Positions 19,901-27,486 of a DNA stretch of 64,000 nucleotides are shown piece by piece; within the stretch, counting starts at the first letter, position 1; each line of letters starts with the position of its first letter. The DNA is from Neurospora intermedia (taxonomy: Eukaryota > Ascomycota > Sordariomycetes > Sordariales > Sordariaceae). The notes beneath the pieces were generated by a model. It saw only the letters and a program-made list of their open reading frames with translations, was not told where the DNA came from and searched no databases. The DNA lies in NCBI GenBank assembly GCA_037102815.1, contig BTPP01000008.1:620001-684000 (forward strand). Reading direction: 5' to 3'. Made by a program: the position numbers and the translations under genes.

Positions 19901-20240
19901 GGGTCGCCGCCGGAGCTGGAAGCCGGGTCACCGCCGGAGCTGGAGGCCTAGTCACCGCAGGAGCTGGAAGCCTAGTCACCGCCGGAGCTGGAAGCCGGGT
20001 CGCAGTCGGTCCAGATACTGGAGCCGGAGCCGGAGCCGGAGCTGGAAGCCGGGTCACAGCCGGTCCAGATACTGGAGATGCCATAGGGCTTTCCGGTTCG
20101 CTCATATCCATACGTAGGGACTGTCGTGCTTTGCTCTTCCGGAGCTTCGGTGTTAAAGAACGGGCTGGATCGTTAAGAAACTGGCCCGGGGTGTTAGGTG
20201 ACCCACCTCCGGGGCCAGTCCCATCAGAAGGGTAAGACAT
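7953..20240 (-). CDS. Giant coiled-coil protein (4095 aa) with C-terminal membrane module
   Basis: One uninterrupted 12.3-kb frame. Order of parts: a short basic N-terminus; a Pro/Ala-rich repeat region (about residues 55-225) built on LPAPAVTR-like units; an acidic segment (about 270-370); a compact helical part (about 370-520); then roughly 3100 residues of nearly unbroken heptad coiled coil rich in K, E, L, D and Q; a Ser run (about 3626) and charged helices; a short Cys-containing linker (CFCALLKFF, then ICQDCQ); two or three hydrophobic segments (about 3890-3920 and 3977-4003); and a Trp/Pro-rich conserved-looking tail (about 4010-4095). Internal repeats are multiples of 7 residues. I do not recognise a named family; it looks like a long membrane-anchored tether, comparable in design to golgins, nuclear-envelope tethers or fungal Woronin-body leashins, without evident homology to any. 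The start is the first ATG of the frame. The 12.3-kb exon is unusual among intron-containing neighbours. Confidence 0.85.
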   Translation of the reverse strand: MSYPSDGTGPGGGSPNTPGQFLNDPARSLTPKLRKSKARQSLRMDMSEPESPMASPVSGPAVTRLPAPAPAPAPVSGPTATRLPAPAVTRLPAPAVTRPPAPAVTRLPAPAATRLPVPAPAAGQRIVPPSASTTVPTSVSHTAPASAAPAPAPASAPVFGPVATRLPGPAVTRLPGPAATRLPAPAPAAGRRIVPPSASTTVPTTVSHTAPALAPTAAPTSQTPAASAGGSKPKEKQLPEEEDTGAYIFRRMQEAKEASRIAAQGKTKYNPPAQRSYFQSGSGWDDVVEDESNGGDTGVRVKAGDSADVKVSEDVAEDDYVSDWESEKDAEEEKPKLLHERYVGDGTGARRVIREIKKAYESDEEKEDIANTSDIDESGQPVRVKNKHEVGRYRDMNNPFTFSPFTSQEGHRADNEAAIEEYDRLRDENEGKTDPTKPLKYKPYDEGTLRDTRFMVAQLSQYKDHAIAVLDNKVDRHSMLRTYIEKAGDPAIRKAFNTLLEYYDQASKTKMRLLREFRALQIKVDDDKLAKEEVETYLAQAEKRLQDQEKSEFDTYQHLMDEKKMRSEDQHELQKLRDFKQDADRQRLAAVAYATHTSEAKIKGLEEKVDELQYKEQQREADIEHWRRVQTDLKKKEGSLSRLQEEATRKTEQAEQMSESLNRTLNDIMDTAAALGVPIKGGANPGDIGATILEVFDNILNLYEDTEQRLVQTEEAKDKAEAAAKESATGSRSETIQKLTTENNKLKEQRDEHKRKADMFYQKLKKKGWLEPTEDPSASLTLDQKSLKDQQDRWESEKNALNQQITNLNKSIEEANVALKDMKLMQVERDSLVDLQQRQEGDIKSLNQQVLDLKQKLAGKASAGADPKDLQSLRLEKKSLEDQRQRVQAEKEVLQQQLSQTKARLEKVETTLKNTESQKMDLETQRNEWSKTKRVLEEETNRLKKELDLARKNSAAPTIVEIKPEPNIAESITRVEQLMKEQKPQLPLTARDFVQGLVAKLKDAQGHKDLDTSEDVIRECIGLLNRVLKEPVFDEKDKEMLQTLQNELNEALRKGNEDREQNARLQSIIDKYEGEKESLEKEVKVRKDEIERLKQEITEKKTSLANKQQERDMLKESYEEQIKNLNADHKKAAAELKVKHQNELTQLRKDGDLKETNLLQKLDTLRQQNESERNRLQADYAAEKAKLTKDIEAQKKLVAQKEKDLAELKSKKEKEIKELTQKKDVEIATLKSTKQVDMDQLKNRHLQETESLRKQHQSRVGELESEIATIKAKYKKDLDELSRNNTSQDAVKLKQHENELANSKAKYEQEKKQLAAQHKNEMESLTDRYNEKEKLATQYQERVQALSAELADKKNVLAEYKEQLSASKAQLDKLKADHGVKVDELQAKLKSEVAKVTADYEGNLSELRTKHQGEVNDLKVHHQDEIKKLTAGHNEKIKNLEHRINDLKAELKQDRAEFDKKKALLEGEVATLQGKVDDKSSKLSSKEAEFDELKKLNEAQIAELRKDVADKSNSLQDKLEELSDLKGQQKTRIEDFNVQINEKMAQLLKAQSELKASQASLNTTTTEYDAKIAQLEKSLKEKKDELKRKEGAATSSTEQNTIQLNKLNDDVKDKQKKLDEQQAELNSLKTKYQAETTDLNQTIKDTKAKLKQKETELIDLKKKHKERLDTLEKSIAEKQITLAQKETELENLKAQNRTNMMNTNREIGDKTAELLKKEGELRDLRQKYDEAQKSADGSKEKDLAIAQYKQIIATKTSELEKAKKDVAALTKDVNDQKARLKDLESSVSSKRADLKKKETEIADLKRQYEENIKRLNNDLSSQKATLTAKENEIAALKSGNASRLNRDIQEKASELAQKNQLVANLKVQLDGLQKKQNDLLQKGSDAAKLQADIDSLNQKISEKRQKVTELEGKVNKLNSDLAEEKARVSRRDREITDLKKDVSDEKARTTKRDREITDLKKDVSDEKARVSRRDREVTDLKKDVSDEKARTTKRDNEIVGLQSKLDAKQASKEMLEQDIKDLKAKQEKEVASLTSQILAKSKEIVGYERDLSSLKADYQKETTKLKNEISQKEKELAEIQKTNKKLNADIKEKEATLTISQAKVKDLNREVQQKKDQIKDFEAQNAKLQIDIENKKAEIEKIKEERRTLNTEADKSIARIEGLERKINELTGSSAEKEAQMKQYQADLAAKAETEARIKQLERDLATKSDSLAEFEKKYKRANMDANNYRSSLAHTQGEVAKLEEEIKTTKGDVQYWEDQMIMNQEETQKIQDQVDKLKMDVKDKNKILEDHEKEIQTLKDTAKRLSQDLVNKKSELEGSNSELQRVKNQVAQLTQDNKDQRVVVDTKDGEIRKLQREVDDLNTHVMDKGDQLMKRGEDIKKLRDEIKNFKKDISDHETTLEETMAEIEKMSADNKQLTEEISSYKDKFKRSQAEADALNNDIKDMKSTKEKLSQDAKAKETVLAEKTKEIQALRDSIDRLNKDISTKNATLDDKREIIDQLKDDIKTANSTIDTLRKDVKDKDASLTHKTKDVVARDAELAKLKAEIASKDAALAKKTEEAKAFEKNVQTLTDQGKGLNQDVATKINQLAQDRATISKLNKDIFDLKTDVTKLKQELSTKDANLTQKAGEIGSRDAGIAKLREELRAKEAALEKKTEEASSLEKNVKKLTDEATGLKKDVTSRDAQLAQDKDAISKLEKDIAKLNQELSTKDASLTQKTGEVGSKNAELAKLREEIRVKETALAKKTEELKGLNQSVNAKDTQLAQDKIKIERLEKETKGLTADIVKLREDVASKDKILAKKAEAVDHLKADITELNSEVAKLKKEGTDKDAAILGKEKELVSLRKEVRDLTNQAKQSAQDSKKSAEDLANRDALLKEKEKKIFELQQEIQKVKDTAEELNQTTKTRDSTLSQKNEELRKLREQIKQLEDEASSLKTDKEAFGRTINTRDSSLKQKEQEISGLEKEIKRLSEQAAHLTQEKVDLGQTIGARDAALLQANKDIDDLKGSIKILEEKATELSKLNAGQDQTIGERDASLQKANEDIDNLKGSVQKLENKAATLAEEKAQMGQTIGAHETSLLQKDEDIKKLAENIQRLTAEANDLKKSIENLAEDIATQNRALAQKEKDIQNMEKTIQDLNTEVTRLKTNAAEQDQKTTAKDATLTAKNDEIRKLNDQIKQLTTEVAKLKSDAAGLNQATMSKDMILAQKMEEINGLRNEIVELNKALDTRDTTLLQNTDEINKLKENVRRLGDETTKLKKDTVKLKEDSKSWEETVKQRQTEINKLNDSIKNLQGEIKRKEALLATRQGEINALKDEIVGLKKDLVEKDAQLKSRDGELARFRKSIAAKETALGQLEKEKTALREKVEQLEGEAGRRRRSLDLRADKILELTKSESAAQLDLDKQRARNKSLEETNAGLRNRAAKEGDVFGRLGDEVTKLSRQVLEKENDLASLRDERDGLQTDIQNLTKALAAEGANVSHRDEQIALLKQELTTKQAALHAKQAAINTLESQLTEAQQAYDILASSNTTSQEELARSAAATQARLLACEGEIASLQSEITSLNEDVTAKKSQIADNEKRIDTLLREAGTNEAQLARMKMTIAELQEEQESQKRLLDEYKSRLAQAAASSSSSSSDTASDTSYDDCGEPLAKRLSADGSQKLLRVIDDFMEMIPMPVGSASALSQEQLDRLLAEARRALQEGEGGGDGMTDAERMVVRGTMKRELAKQREKQDKLEGMIDGLEREFDGSVASEESAAEAAAARRNRKELTDRFREWLAWSRGRTRLLERELDLDETRQRRVVEKQVTTTLVNLEVGRLPERRGEKLCFCALLKFFAPSIMRRVTNQGPICQDCQRPEKAQQLSTTTASQHVVLSSLYHGHNHRHLPEVQTALCYIMTALVWFAMLVCIQPYHFVTVGVSGMLAILRLPQFLLGWGKYYGQVAVRRYRHWQESKTKKNTPRPTADIYAGLRKPALGIPSWLTASSLVGFTAALLFVGMTLTYYAVLQERRVWMNANDWRRPYLRSLMGREPYPGWSPMKIDHRFWFEPPLEFLLGWANDYVLHPLLFGSDYGGSTWRNGTGVYNADGRPLMIRRTR
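10950..11300 (-). repeat. 42-residue (126-bp) internal repeats in the giant gene
   Basis: The motif QTIGxRDxxL recurs three times at exact 42-residue spacing (QTIGARD, QTIGERD, QTIGAHE). Each unit continues with a DID(D/N)LKGS-like or DEDIKKL-like segment. 42 residues is six heptads, so the copies keep coiled-coil register. Confidence 0.75.
11900..12640 (-). repeat. 91/98-residue internal repeats in the giant gene
   Basis: Three diverged copies start at DAELAKLKAE (about 12637), DAGIAKLREE (about 12343) and NAELAKLREE (about 12067). Spacings are 294 and 273 bp, i.e. 98 and 91 residues, or 14 and 13 heptads. Each copy carries the landmarks ALxKKTEE and QLAQD. Confidence 0.8.
14260..14475 (-). 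repeat. 63-bp tandem repeats in the giant gene (21 residues = 3 heptads)
   Basis: About three and a half near-identical units encode ITDLKKDVSDEKAR followed by TTKRDRE or VSRRDRE. The units alternate between these two endings, suggesting amplification of a two-unit block. High nucleotide identity marks it as the youngest repeat in the gene. Confidence 0.9.
19600..20085 (-). repeat. Pro/Ala minisatellite and 201-bp duplication at the N-terminus of the giant gene
   Basis: The 24-bp unit encoding LPAPAVTR recurs many times. In addition a block starting GGCCGTATGTGAAACCG appears at about 19611 and again at 19812, 201 bp (67 codons) apart, so the reading frame is kept. Length polymorphism between strains is likely. 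Confidence 0.8.
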
Positions 20241-21062
20241 TTTGCAAATTCACTCCTGACTGTTAGCGGACGTCTTGCAATACGAACCTTGAGTATCTTG
20301 GTAATGCTATTTTGCTCGATGTTTGGTGTTGCAAATGTGTTGAGATGAGCAATATTGATGGTAGGTACCGACACCGACTGGGAGTTTTCCTCGGCCCAAA
20401 AGGACTGCTGGCATAAAGAAGTCTTGCTGCCACCCGTTCCTGATAGCCGGTTATGGTGGCATGCGCATGCTCAAAGGAAGTCATTTAACCTGGCCGGAAG
20501 CGGGTAAGTTAAGCATATCAATCACACTCGAGAAACCGGCATTGACAAAGACTCGACGGGTCAGTTGCCGCTTAGTCGGCTTTGAAGAATCGAACGTGGG
20601 CGAGAGCACTGACAAAGAAGCGGCACGCCCGTCGTCGATTTAGGCGGCCATTTGGGGTTTAATTCTCTTTGGTGTCAAAGCCTAGAGGAATCCATTCAAG
20701 CCTCGAGGCCTTCCCGTATTGCTACATTTTCCAAGTGGGCTGTTACTGAATGATCCCAGACCTTTGTCCGTGAATCTGAAGCTTCACATCCTAAACAGCA
20801 GACATACTGTGCAGCTCGCCGCTGCTTCTAGTTCTGCCCCTGCTGTGATAAGGTTGCCAAACATGGCTGAGGTCCGCACGGCGCGGTACATTTCGTAACT
20901 TACTTACAGTCCTCGTGAATATCTCGATCAATCGCTATTATTGGGTACAGGTAGACAAAGACACAGCTTAGGGACGATGGCTTTGGGTGAACAACATACC
21001 GCAGGAGGTGTTGGGACACTTCTTCCTCACCTCCACGAGTCCAACATAGGCAATAGTCCCTT
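20241..21062. other. Intergenic region, upstream of the giant gene
   Basis: About 820 bp between the giant gene start (minus) and the NSE4 stop (minus). No coding sequence recognised; it presumably holds the promoter of the giant gene and the 3' UTR of NSE4. Confidence 0.4.
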
Positions 21063-22414
21063 TTAGCTATACCATCCTTGCGCCCCTGGGCCTTGCTGGC
21101 TTTCCTCCTCTCGGTGATCAATCATGGGCTCTTTGATGTTGTAAGCGTCTATGATGTCTTTCCATATATCCATATCGATCGACATGATAGCCTGATGTCT
21201 AGTAGTGCCGTGTCTTCCTTGAGCCTTTTCATGCTCGTCTGCGTGGACATGGGCGGCTAATTTTCACGTGGGTTAGTGGAGGCGGCGCAGGAAGCAATCA
21301 AGAGAAACATACATAGAGATGGACGACCATATGAGTCAAACTCCAGTTTGAGGCCCCCTTCTCGTAGCAGAAAGCTCACGTAGAACATGTTCTCAACGGT
21401 TTGACCGAATGAGCGGGGATTAATAACGAAGCGTAGGAGGTCAATGCCTCCTGAGGAATGCAGCGCGTATTTCTCCATGATGAGGAATTCTTGCTCGGGA
21501 TCGTCCACCTCACCGTTATTGAGGAGGGCTTCCACGGCATCTTGCGCAGCATTCTGTTTGTTCTCCAGTTGCTCCAGAATATTCTTACAAATGGACGGAA
21601 GGTCGTTCTTATCGGACTTTTTCAAGTCCTCGGCCCTCAACTCCTGCGGTCTCACCTCGATAAGGCTGTTGATCTTGAAGGGTGCGTTGCGCTGCGTCAT
21701 TCTTCGGACTTTCTTTTCGATGGACAGAGGGCCCGAGAGGAAGCCAGGCAGAGCTGGTCTGCGTACGCTGGGAACGGCAGCATAACGGCCCAGGTGTGGC
21801 CAGTTCAACATATCGCCTTCGTCCCCCATATCCTCCTCATCTTCGGTATCGGCAGCGGCACGGCCAGGTCGTCTCCTGTGACGTTGTGTGCTGGTAAGTT
21901 CCGGGGCGTCGTCGTCCTCGAAGCCGCGGCCATGACGCATATAGGTGATGCATTTTGAGACAAATTCGTCGACATCAATGCCATTGCCAATGTTGCCCGA
22001 TGTTAGCCGTTGGACCCTACGAGCAGTCAAGTCGGCGGCGAAGACTAGACCGCGAGAATCAATGGTGGCCTCGTTAGTCTGCTTCACATCGCGCATAATA
22101 GTGTCTGACTGCTCGAAAAAGTTGATCAAGGCGTCCGAGGACTTGTCCTGCATGAAATGGTCGGGGTTCTCTCTCATTTCCCTCTGCATATCTCGTAGCC
22201 TCCTCTGGATCTGCCGCCGCTCCTGCATTGACTGGGCAGGATCATATTCGTCCAGGTCGCCGTTTGCATCCGGGTTGGGCGGCGATGGGTCCCTGATACG
22301 CCGCCTTGTTGCCGAGGGGCCTTCATGGCTGTCCGAGGTCCGTTTGCCCTTATTCCTCACCTCCAGGTTTCTGGCTCGTGGAGGGGAGGCATCGTAAATA
22401 TCCTCGTCGGACAT
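21063..22414 (-). CDS. nse4: SMC5/6 complex kleisin subunit NSE4
   Basis: Exons 22414-21313 and 21256-21063 (56-nt intron, GTATGT donor, CACTAACC branch, AATTAG acceptor) give 431 residues. Nse4 is the kleisin that bridges the Smc5 and Smc6 heads in the nuclear complex for recombinational repair and replication-fork stability. The N-terminal kleisin part is seen in 'RRLRDMQREMRENPDHFM' and 'ALINFFEQSDTIMRDVKQTNEATIDSRGL'. The C-terminal winged helix includes 'NPRSFGQTVENMFYVSFLLREG' and, in exon 2, 'RHQAIMSIDMDIWKDIIDAYNIKEP', which confirms the splice. The start MSDEDIYD is the first ATG; the frame is open upstream but has no ATG. The gene is divergent from VPS34 across about 750 bp. Confidence 0.9.
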
Positions 22415-23167
22415 TGGGTGTGTTTGCGGGATCCGGGGTGACCGATGTGTTTTGGTAGGTACACAGTGTACAGATAAGCCGAAAAAGCGCCAATAATCCT
22501 CGGTCGATAAGTCCTTGGGCCTATCAAATGTGAAATTGAATATCAACAGACCTCGGTCGTGTGAGAGATAGTTGTCGTCGGGCGAAAAGAGATGATAGTA
22601 GTAGACGGCAAGCCCAGGATTTCGCTGTCGGGGCCTCGACTGTGGTTGAAGAAGGACACTGAATTCTTCCCGACTTGAACGGAAACACGAGCAGTGGGTA
22701 CCTAGAGGTAAAAGACGGTTGAAGCCTGGAAAATAGAGAGTGGAAGCAAGCAAAGAAAGATGGAAGAGGAGACGCGTCCTCCAACGACAAAGACGCGATT
22801 TACAGTGAGTGGGAGCAAAGCCGGAGTGGACCCCGTCGCAAGAAAAAGGTGGATCCCATTCTGGCCAATTCGCGGGGTGGAGCTGCCGGGGCCCGGGGAA
22901 CCTTGTTGGCCGCTGTAACTGCGGTACCTACGTTCCATGTGACACCTGCCAGCCCTATAGGCGGCGGGGTCATAGTGGGTGAAATGACCTGTACACCAGG
23001 TAGACCACACTCATCCCGTCGTACAACAAACATATCACATTCATCTTCTCAAAGACTTCACCAGCCTGACTCCTCATTCCATTTCTTTACATCTCTCTAC
23101 CTACACATCCCATAACGTACTTCATGCTCGGTTCCGGGGACAGCCACTCCCCGAAATATCTGGAACC
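22415..23167. promoter_or_regulatory. Bidirectional promoter region NSE4/VPS34
   Basis: 753 bp separates the divergent start codons. A CCAAT pentamer lies at 22865-22869. The right end (about 23040-23160) is CT-rich and looks like the VPS34 leader. Confidence 0.5.
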
Positions 23168-25972
23168 ATGCCCATCATGGAGCCCTTTTCGTTTGCGAGC
23201 TCCGACCAGCTCAACTATCCCGTCTCGATTCGCATCATGAGTCTTGAGGGAGAGGAGACGCCCATCCCGTTCAGCACTCTCCTTGAGAGGCCAGACCTGC
23301 GACATGTTGGCTCTAACCAAAGGTACACCCACCTGTTTCTTGTTGTTGCCCGAGAAGATGGCTACTGAATCACCTCTCATAGTCCTCACTCGGACCTCTA
23401 TGTCACCGTCCAGGTCTGGGCCGGATCCAAGCCTCTGACTGTTCCCGTCCAGACACCCTACAAGTGGTTCCGGAATGAGCGCAAATGGTCCGAGTGGTTG
23501 ACCCTGCCCATCGACTACTCCACTCTTCCCGAAAATGCCCGTCTGGCCATCACCCTCTGGGACCTCTCTCCAACCGGAGGCGAAGGCGCCCATGGTCATG
23601 CCATTCCCTTTGGTGGCACCACACTGCCCTTGTTCGATAAAGACAACCAACTGTACAAAGGTCGTCAACAGTGTTTTGTGTACCGACACAAACAAGCAGA
23701 TGGCAATGATGACACCGGAACTCCTGCTTTCATACCCAGAAGGTCCGGCGTGGGCTCCAGCCAAAAGGGCACTCCCTCATCCATTGTGGACAACGATGCC
23801 GAAGAGTACGACCGCTTGATGGACCTTCTCAAGAAACACGAGATGGGAGAGATACCCCGTGTCGACTGGCTCGACCAACTGGCCTTCAGGGTGATCGAAA
23901 AGCGCGGATATGGTTCGGCCAAATCTTCCCTCAGGCTCAAGGCTATTCAGCGTCAACAGGAAGCTCTCGCCAGTGCCAACCCCGATGCCTCCAAACCAAT
24001 CCCAGTGCCGTCCGACTTTCTGTTGACTGTCGAGCTGCCCAGATTTGACTTCCCCGTTGTCTTTGCAGATCACGAGTATCCACCTCCACCCATCTCGTCG
24101 CTCCAGCATCTATCATCCTCACAATCGGGTCTCATGGTGAAGCCCACACCAGACATTCAGCTTGGACCGGGAATCAGCCGCATAGATGCCGACGATGAAA
24201 CCTCCGCAGGCCGCTTGATCCGAGTTTACGACCCGGAGGTAGGCGCGAGGGACAACCCAGCCGAGAGCAAGCACCGAAGACTTGTCCGCAGTCAGCATCG
24301 CAACGGTATTCTGGATAAAGACCTGAAACCAAACGCCAAAGTCAGAGATGAACTCAACCAGATCATGTCCTACCCGCCAACCCACAGTCTGTCGCCTGAA
24401 GAGAAGGACCTCATCTGGAAATTCCGATACCACTTAACTAGATACAAAAAGGCTCTCACCAAGTTTGTCAAGTCAGTCAACTGGCTCGACGCGTCAGAAG
24501 CAAGGTCGGCTGTGGTGGTTCTCGAAAAGTGGACTGATATTGATGTGGACGATGCGCTGGAGTTGCTGGGCCCGACGTTCAGCAACTCGGCCGTAAGAGC
24601 CTTCGCAGTGAAACGTTTACGCAAAGCGGACGATAACGAGCTGCTGCTGTATCTTTTGCAGCTGGTTCAGGCGCTCAAGTACGAGCACATATTGCCACAG
24701 TCCCGTCAAGACGTGTCCCAGGATAGTTCCCTAGCCAGTTTCTTGATAACGAGGGCCGTATCAAGTCTGACACTCGGCAACTATTTCTACTGGTATGTTA
24801 TGGTCGAAATCGACGACAGGAGCTCCGAGCAAGGACAAGATGCCAGGGAAATCTACACCAAGGTTGCATACGATTTCATGGCCGAGCTTGACAAGCAGCC
24901 GGGGGGCCAGGAGAAGAGAAGAACATACAAACGACAGGCCGAGTGGATCCGTATCCTTTCTCAAGTCTCAGGAGAAGTCAAGGAGGCCAACGAGTCTATC
25001 GCCAGAAGAACCGACCGGGTCAAGCACTTCTTGGCCGATTCCAAGAACGAGCTGGTCACCCTCGACCCGCCGCTCCCACTCCCACTGGACCCTTCGGTCA
25101 TGATCACGGGCGCGGTCCCGGAAGAGACCATCGTCTTCAAATCCTCCCTCCATCCCATCAAGGTGGCCTTCAAAACCACCTCTGGGACCAAGTACCCCCT
25201 CATTTTCAAAACAGGCGACGACCTCCGCCAAGACCAGCTCGTCATCCAAATCATCATGCTCATGGACGACCTCCTACAAAAGGAGAACCTCGATCTCAAG
25301 CTCTCGCCCTACAAGATTCTCGCTACCAGCACCAGCGCCGGCCTCTCGCAGTTTGTTCCGTCCATGTCCTTCCAGGGCATCCTCAACAAATACGGCAACA
25401 ACGCGGCGCTCGCCTACCTCAAGCAAAACAACCCCGACAGCCACGGCCCGCTGGGCCTGCGCAAGGAAACGCTCGACACCTTTGTCAGGTCGTGCGCCGG
25501 CTACTGCGTCATCACGTACATTCTGGGCGTCGGCGACCGCCACTTGGACAACCTCCTCTTGGCCCCCGACGGGCACTTCTTCCATGCCGATTTCGGGTAC
25601 ATCCTCGGCCGCGACCCGAAGCCGTTTGCCCCCGTGATGAAGTTGTCGAAAGAGATGGTGGACTGCATGGGCGGGGTCAACTCGGAGCACTATCGCCAGT
25701 TCAAGCAGTACTGCTTCTTGGCGTATAGTGCCCTCCGAAAGAACAGCAATTTGATTCTTAATCTCTTTAGTCTGATGGTGGATGCCAACATTCCGGATAT
25801 CAAGCTGGAGCCAGATAAGGCAGTGTTCAAGGTTAGGGACAGGTTTCACTTGGAGCTGAGCGAGGAGGAGGCGATTAGGAATCTGGAGAAGATTATGGAG
25901 GATAGTTTGAATGCGCTGGTGCCAGTTATGATTGATCGGTTGCATGGAGTCATGCAGGCTTTCCGGACGTAG
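23168..25972 (+). CDS. vps34: Class III phosphatidylinositol 3-kinase VPS34
   Basis: Exons 23168-23322 and 23383-25972 (60-nt intron, GTACAC donor, CTCATAG acceptor) give 914 residues, close to yeast Vps34 (875). The enzyme makes PI3P on endosomes and phagophores for vacuolar sorting and autophagy, with Vps15 and Vps30/Atg6. N-terminal C2 domain: 'SDLYVTVQVWAGSKPLTVPV' after the splice, and 'ARLAITLWDLSPTGGE'. Helical (PIK) domain: 'LNQIMSYPPTHSLSPEEKDL' and 'AVRAFAVKRLRKADDNELLL'. Kinase domain from about residue 590: 'KTGDDLRQDQLVIQ', catalytic loop GVGDRHLDNLLL (about 714-725) and activation segment HADFGYILGRDPKP (about 733-747). A second in-frame ATG at 23177 (MEPFSF) also has good context and could be the true start. 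Converges with ETR1, 182 bp apart. Confidence 0.96.
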
Positions 25973-26154
25973 TGGGAGGAGGATATTTATGTGGAGGATT
26001 GGTTAGCGATGTGTTTTGTTTTGCACATAGTCATAGACTGGAGTCAGCGTTATGAGGTAACATGAAGCATTCACATGTCCACCCATATCTCTACCTCTAC
26101 ATACCGTAATTATGTACACACATACACACACAGTCCCTCAATCGTCATCACTGT

Positions 26155-27486
26155 TCATGTCTCACCAAAGACAAAGACACCCTTACCACTCCTGAAACCT
26201 TCAAGAGTACCCTGCACCGCATCCTTCAACACCTTCTCCTCCGTATCCCAAGACCAGGTAACCTCTTGCGCCGGCGCAGCTTTGAACTTGCCCTCGCGCA
26301 TCAGCTCCAGAATCTCATTAATCATCCTCTTCTTTTCCTCCGGGTTCTCCTCGGCCCACGCACTCAACCAGAATCCTTCAAACCTCAACCTCTTGAAGAT
26401 CTGCGGCCCCGTAGGGAACGGGAAGCTCTGCCTGCTCATGCCACCATATGTGACCATCACACCCTTGGGACTCAGACTCCTGACAATCTGCGCCGCATTC
26501 TTTCCGCCGACACAGTTCAACCCCAACATCAAGGGATCCTTTCCGCCATTCGTCCACTCGTCCTTCAGCCTCTGCGTGAAGCTGCGATCTAAGAACTCAC
26601 TCTCCGTCACCACCACGGTAGCGCCCAACTCCATCAATTCCTTCTTCAACTCCTCCGTCTCCTCAGGCGTGTTTCTTTCCCTCACCACATTGATACTCCT
26701 CAGTCCCCAAAGCTTACCAAACTGAATCGCCGACCTGCCCACCCCGCTGTTGGCTCCATTCTGCAAGAACCACGCCCCCCCACTCGCCGTCCCCTTGGCA
26801 AACCCATCCACGCTCAACTGGATCAAGTCCACATAATCCTTCAACATCCGATACGCCGAGCACGGGTTGACGCTCACCGTCGCCACCTGCAGGGGCGTCA
26901 GCCCTTCCTTGCCCTTATCCCCCCCGACCTTCATCAGCTTCTTGTCCGCATCCTCCACCAGCGCGTGCGTCCTCAGCGTGCCGAACCCCGTCGTCGCGGG
27001 TATCACCCAGTCGCCCTTCTTCAGCCCCCGCACCCCGTTCCCGACGCTCACAACCTCAAAACACCCCTCGTTGCCCGGAATCACCGACGGCTCCGAGGTC
27101 CCCAGCAGCGGAGAGAATTTGGGCTTGACGCCGTAGGTTCCCTGGATGGTATTCACGTCGGCGGGGTTGACGGGGCAGGCGAGCGCCCGGATGAGCACGG
27201 AGCCGTCGGGGAGAGAGGGGGAGATGGAGTGTTGGTGGACCGACAAGACGTCGGCGGGCTCGCCGAAGCGCGAGAAGACGAGCGCTTTGGCTTGGGTGTA
27301 CCCGTAGGGACCGGATTTGTGGCGGCGGAAGATGAGCCCGGGGGCGGCGGTCGGGGCGGCGGCGGTGCCGGCAGCGGTGCGGAGGAGGAGGGGGTTGGTG
27401 GTGGTGGTGCGAAGGCCGTGGCCGTAACCGGAGAATCGGCCGGTGGCGGCGGCGGCCCTGGCGACAGGGGTGAGGGTGGTCTTCAT
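26155..27486 (-). CDS. etr1: Mitochondrial enoyl-[acyl-carrier-protein] reductase (ETR1/MECR)
   Basis: Single exon, 443 residues. The enzyme performs the last, NADPH-dependent reduction in mitochondrial type II fatty-acid synthesis, which supplies lipoic acid precursors and respiratory competence. Residues 1-55 form an Arg/Ala/Thr-rich presequence without acidic residues. The MDR fold follows: 'CPVNPADVNTIQGTYGVKP' (with the family's catalytic Tyr in QGTYG), 'VIPGNEGCFEVVSVG', 'GDWVIP', and the nucleotide-binding 'FLQNGANSGVGRSAIQ' with a downstream 'VVRER' basic patch that fits NADPH. The C-terminal 'YGGMSRQSFPFPTGPQIF' and 'GFWLSAW' are typical of the family. The start is the first ATG and gives the expected targeting signal. 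No intron. Confidence 0.95.
   Translation of the reverse strand: MKTTLTPVARAAAATGRFSGYGHGLRTTTTNPLLLRTAAGTAAAPTAAPGLIFRRHKSGPYGYTQAKALVFSRFGEPADVLSVHQHSISPSLPDGSVLIRALACPVNPADVNTIQGTYGVKPKFSPLLGTSEPSVIPGNEGCFEVVSVGNGVRGLKKGDWVIPATTGFGTLRTHALVEDADKKLMKVGGDKGKEGLTPLQVATVSVNPCSAYRMLKDYVDLIQLSVDGFAKGTASGGAWFLQNGANSGVGRSAIQFGKLWGLRSINVVRERNTPEETEELKKELMELGATVVVTESEFLDRSFTQRLKDEWTNGGKDPLMLGLNCVGGKNAAQIVRSLSPKGVMVTYGGMSRQSFPFPTGPQIFKRLRFEGFWLSAWAEENPEEKKRMINEILELMREGKFKAAPAQEVTWSWDTEEKVLKDAVQGTLEGFRSGKGVFVFGET

Noticed and set aside
7953-20240. Reading the giant ORF as a myosin, kinesin or SMC protein
   Set aside because: No Walker A motif, motor domain or hinge is present; similarity is only coiled-coil composition.
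20575-20610. GTTCGATTC string on the minus strand (possible tRNA B box)
   Set aside because: Flanking bases do not pair into a T-stem and no A box or anticodon arm lies upstream.
22415-22753. Upstream in-frame extension of NSE4
   Set aside because: Open without ATG, no targeting or domain features; NSE4 proteins begin near MSDED.
24943-25728. 261-codon plus-strand ORF inside VPS34
   Set aside because: Shifted frame of the VPS34 kinase domain; Pro/His/Arg-rich with no family signature.
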